Below are positions 60,931-64,000 of a stretch of DNA of 64,000 bases, one piece after another (the first letter of the stretch is position 1; each line of letters starts with the position of its first letter). The notes beneath the pieces are model-generated. The model searched no databases. It had not been told where the DNA came from and saw only the letters and a program-made list of their open reading frames with translations. The position numbers were made by a program, and so were the translations under genes. This DNA comes from Linyphia triangularis (taxonomy: Eukaryota > Arthropoda > Arachnida > Araneae > Linyphiidae): NCBI GenBank assembly GCA_963978545.1, contig OZ021732.1:27248123-27312122 (forward strand), read 5' to 3'.

Positions 60931-61800
60931 TTTAGATATCTTTATTTGTAGAGTTAAAAATAAATAAAACTCTTTATGACGATAACCCTGATAAGACAAT
61001 TTTTCGCAAATTTAAAAAACAGAAAATGTTCAAAGGTTGCGGTTGTCCCATTTTAGAGCTAGAAATGGTCCTCATTTTAAATATCAACGCCGGAAAAAAC
61101 CCATAGGTATGTTTATACAAGTGCCACTTTACATAGGAATTTACAGGGTTTTTTTTTTTTTTTCTTATGGGCCTAGTTTTGTAGGCCAATGCCAACCCAC
61201 ATGGTTACAATTTATCTTAAACCTTATATCAAATACCTTTTTTCGATAACAACAATCCAGTTTGGGCTTCTTTCGTAATACTGTAGAGGAGTTGAACCTT
61301 TTAAATAATATTAAATATTTATTATATCAAAAGTGTATCTGTTAGTTATCCAATGTTAAAAACCGTTTTCCATTTGCTTTTCCCATTCCTCTGTATTACT
61401 ATATTAATAATTTTTATCGGTAAAGAAATAAAATCTTTTAATATGAATCGAATAACGTTTACTAACTACACGGCTTTCTCCGTTGTGCAAATTGAAATGA
61501 TCCAGTATTAGTTTTGCCTGTTCGTTTGTTTAACCAACACTTTATGTCAGCATTAATCCGGAGTGGTGGTTTCAGGCTGCTGAATAAGTAAAAATATGAT
61601 TGTCCTGAAAGGAGGGTTAAGAACCTTGTGAGAGTACAAACCATGACGCTTCTTGTTCAATGGAGCTGAGACCAACCTCTACAGAAGCGTTTCTCAACCC
61701 GAGGGCATTTTGTGATATTTCGTGAATTTATGAGATATTTCTAGTAGAATATCGCCGTGCTCGACAAATTTGTTGAAACATTTGTGTTAATTTTTTCCTT
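60331..61800. other. Intergenic, nothing certain
   Basis: A 29-A run at 60900-60928. At 61686-61700 gcgtttctcaacccgaggg resembles one end of a hAT-type element, but no partner was found. Confidence 0.35.
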
Positions 61801-61804
61801 TTAA

Positions 61805-62660
61805 GGGGGTCCGGCACATGAAACATTTTCAGATTATTAAATTTTGAGTTTATTAATGTTTATTAAAATTTAAATTCCTCTCTTTCAAATGATGATGATG
61901 TAATTATATCTTATTCTAAAGTATTTTTAATAATTTTTTAAGTAAACAAAATGTAGTTATTTAATGTATGTTTTTTAACTTCAAAGCCGAATATGTGAAA
62001 ATGCCTTTTTCTTTTTTGTGTTTGGGGGCACATAGCCAGGATTCCCACGGTCATTGAAAGTCATTAAAAGTGCTTAATATTTTGTAACTTGTTTTCAACG
62101 CGAAAATGTTTAAAGGTGCTTAAAAATCATTAAAAATGCTTAGAGGTACTTAATTTTTGAGAATGTTGTGTACCCAACTGCAAAAGTTATAAAAATACAA
62201 CTCGGACTTGCTATCCCCGCGTGACCACCACTTATCTGCATCGTATTAGAATTCTCTGAAATATTTGTATTACGCATCCACCAACTTGTAACTTTTTTGG
62301 TAGAATATACTTTATTAAAAATTTATATATAGACATGATGCCTGAAAACAAATTTTCGAAGGTCCTTAAAAACATTAATTAGGTCCTTAAAAGTCATTGA
62401 TTATCATTCTGTAATTTGAGTGGGAACCCTGATAGCTTAAAATCTATTTGACATAAATGCTTGAAATTATTTATGCATGTTTCTCTAATGTATTTAAATA
62501 CTTTAAAACGAGGATTAGTTGGTTAGAAGAATTATTATTTTTTTTAAATCAAACATTTTTTTTTATTCAAAAGTATCCAAATATTATACTGTCAAAAAAT
62601 TCATAATGACTGAAGAATCGGATTGAATGAGATGCACCCCCAAAGTTGTTGAATTTAACA
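61805..62660. mobile_element. TTAA-type MITE, copy 2 (one end decayed), interrupted
   Basis: Begins TTAAGGGGGTCCGGCACATG and is homologous, in opposite orientation, to the element at 15251-15809 (shared: cccccaaagttgttgaattt, the alternating tattttta stretch, and gggggcacatagc). The far end is decayed after gctcctatgga. It is split by the 395-bp insertion at 62037-62431. Confidence 0.8.
62037..62431. mobile_element. MITE family M1, copy 3, nested
   Basis: Ends CAGGATTCCCACGG and GTGGGAACCCTG; 5-bp duplication ATAGC at 62032-62036 and 62432-62436. It splits the TTAA-type MITE copy 2, and comparison with the uninterrupted copy at 15251-15809 confirms the insertion point. Confidence 0.93.
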
Positions 62661-62957
62661 TGTGCTCCTATGGATTTGTAAGATCCCGTTTACAAAATGT
62701 CCCCAGCCCTTGCAAACTTGGAATTTCCACTTATATTTGAAAATTTCCTAGTCATTAATTGGGACCGGAGTCTACTGTACCGCCAATGTTAAAAAATGCC
62801 TTTTTATTTACATCTTTCTCTAAAATCTACAAAATACCTAATAGGAAATTTGTATCAGTTGTTAATTGTGCACTTATGTTGCCCTTAAGGGGAGCTTTTA
62901 TTAATATTTTTTTTTTCTAGGTTAAACATTTTGAATGCGAACTTCATATTGTATATG

Positions 62958-62988
<31 letters not shown>

Positions 62989-64000
62989 ATTTTTAAATTA
63001 TTTTCAAATTATTATAAAAATGATACCCATATCTATTTGTAGGTTAATATCACATATAATTGAAAGAAAATTCAAATCGAAACTTTCGAAAAATTCTATT
63101 GCTTAAACTTTGAATAGGTTAGTTCTAAGATCAACTTGTTTCGAGAGGCAGAGTAAATTAGATTTTACAGTGTGCTTTTCAAAATATTGAGAAGAAAAAA
63201 AAACCTTCCATCACCCGAAATGTTCCCATTCAATACTTTTTAACAATTTGTGTACAGTTTCTGAACTCCTATGTCCCCCTCTCCTCCCCATTGTAATATT
63301 TCAGTATTAAATAGTTAAATAATACCAAAAATCTCTTGGATGTTTTGTGACCAGACCCTAGGTGTGTAGAACACGATTCCGTGAAAATTGCAATCCCGCA
63401 TGTTTTATAACTAACCAACACTCGTTTGCTTAGATCACAATTGTGACGCATTAATGACATGGCACTAATCATAGTGAAGCTATTTTCGAAAGTGAAGCTT
63501 TTGCGAAATATTTTAGCTGTCACTTACTACAATGTTGTCATACGCGACGTCTGCTTTGCTGTGACAGTAGACTGTCTCTTTCTCTGAATTGAAAGACAGA
63601 TGTTTCTTTTATGTCTCGTCATCTATGCCACCCTTGCAGTGTTACCTCGTTAACATTTTACATTCTTGGTTCATCTATAAAGCTTTTTACTATGCTAACC
63701 TCCTTAACATTGTTTAGGGACACCTTGTTTTAACAATATTTGATTGAATTACCCCATTAAGGTTTTATTTTATCTTCCTTAGGTAAACTTACAAAAAACT
63801 AAATAAAATAAATAAGCTGTGTAGTTCCCATGCAACTTGGTTTCTTTCGATGTAGAGAAAGAAGAAGCATCGTCGAAAGTGCTGTTTGTCTAGTTGATTT
63901 TCATACGCAGTATTCAAACATAATTCACAATTATAATGAATTGTCTCTTAGCATGGATCTTTCTTCAAGTTTCCGGGTTAAGTTTATTCATCTACATATT
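62661..64000. other. Intergenic, nothing recognised
   Basis: AT-rich with a 28-A run at 62958-62985. Chance frames only. Confidence 0.4.

Overview
This is a eukaryotic, intron-containing, strongly AT-rich stretch of animal nuclear DNA with very little coding capacity. Nothing in it looks prokaryotic: there are no operons, Shine-Dalgarno sites or CRISPR arrays. The mobile-element content (tRNA-derived SINEs, a LINE with a GTAA-type tail, hAT, mariner/IS630, pogo, TTAA-type and Helitron relics) and the reverse-transcriptase style suggest an arthropod, possibly an arachnid. That placement is inference.

Gene content. The only gene I can support well is the 3' end of a plus-strand gene: a 128-bp internal exon (695-822), a 2.68-kb intron and a terminal exon (3503-3647) whose reading phase matches across the splice, followed by AATAAA at 3694. 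It encodes the last ~90 residues of a small basic, tryptophan-rich protein that I do not recognise. A few other open or CpG-rich patches (5440-5610, 39810-40080, 43496-43762, 47890-48094, 59990-60330) are listed at low confidence.

Mobile elements. From left to right: a 0.95-kb inverted-repeat MITE in the intron (2421-3375); a tRNA-SINE with perfect 14-bp duplications (7726-7908); a hAT-type MITE (9590-10281); a 2.57-kb hAT-like element with transposase debris (14019-16583) holding a TTAA-type MITE (15251-15809); an element with 6-bp duplications (19374-20826) holding another MITE, with a sister copy at 50429-51687; a ~2.9-kb element with GCCGTCCTAAGC ends (24175-27049) that contains a mariner/IS630 remnant and a 0.5-kb GTATAT satellite; a 5'-truncated LINE (28745-29307); a Helitron-like insertion (30290-31188); three copies of one MITE with 5-bp duplications (33332, 48651, 62037) and two of another (45975, 49732); a 550-bp fold-back element (35676-36225); a pogo-type MITE (36827-36997); a second mariner/IS630 relic (41341-41945); SINE-tail insertions at 49567 and 53576; a second full SINE (52434); and a MITE dense in TATCGATA (54351-54934).

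How they relate. The window is a nested record of insertions. An unclassified repeat (called R1 here, at least four copies) has been interrupted by the Helitron-like element and abuts the LINE and one 6-bp-duplication element. Four insertions of different length share one GGCGC...GCGCC tail ending in ACC-type repeats, which suggests that SINEs and a partner LINE use the same 3' signal. From about 55 kb to 61.8 kb I see no identifiable gene or complete element.
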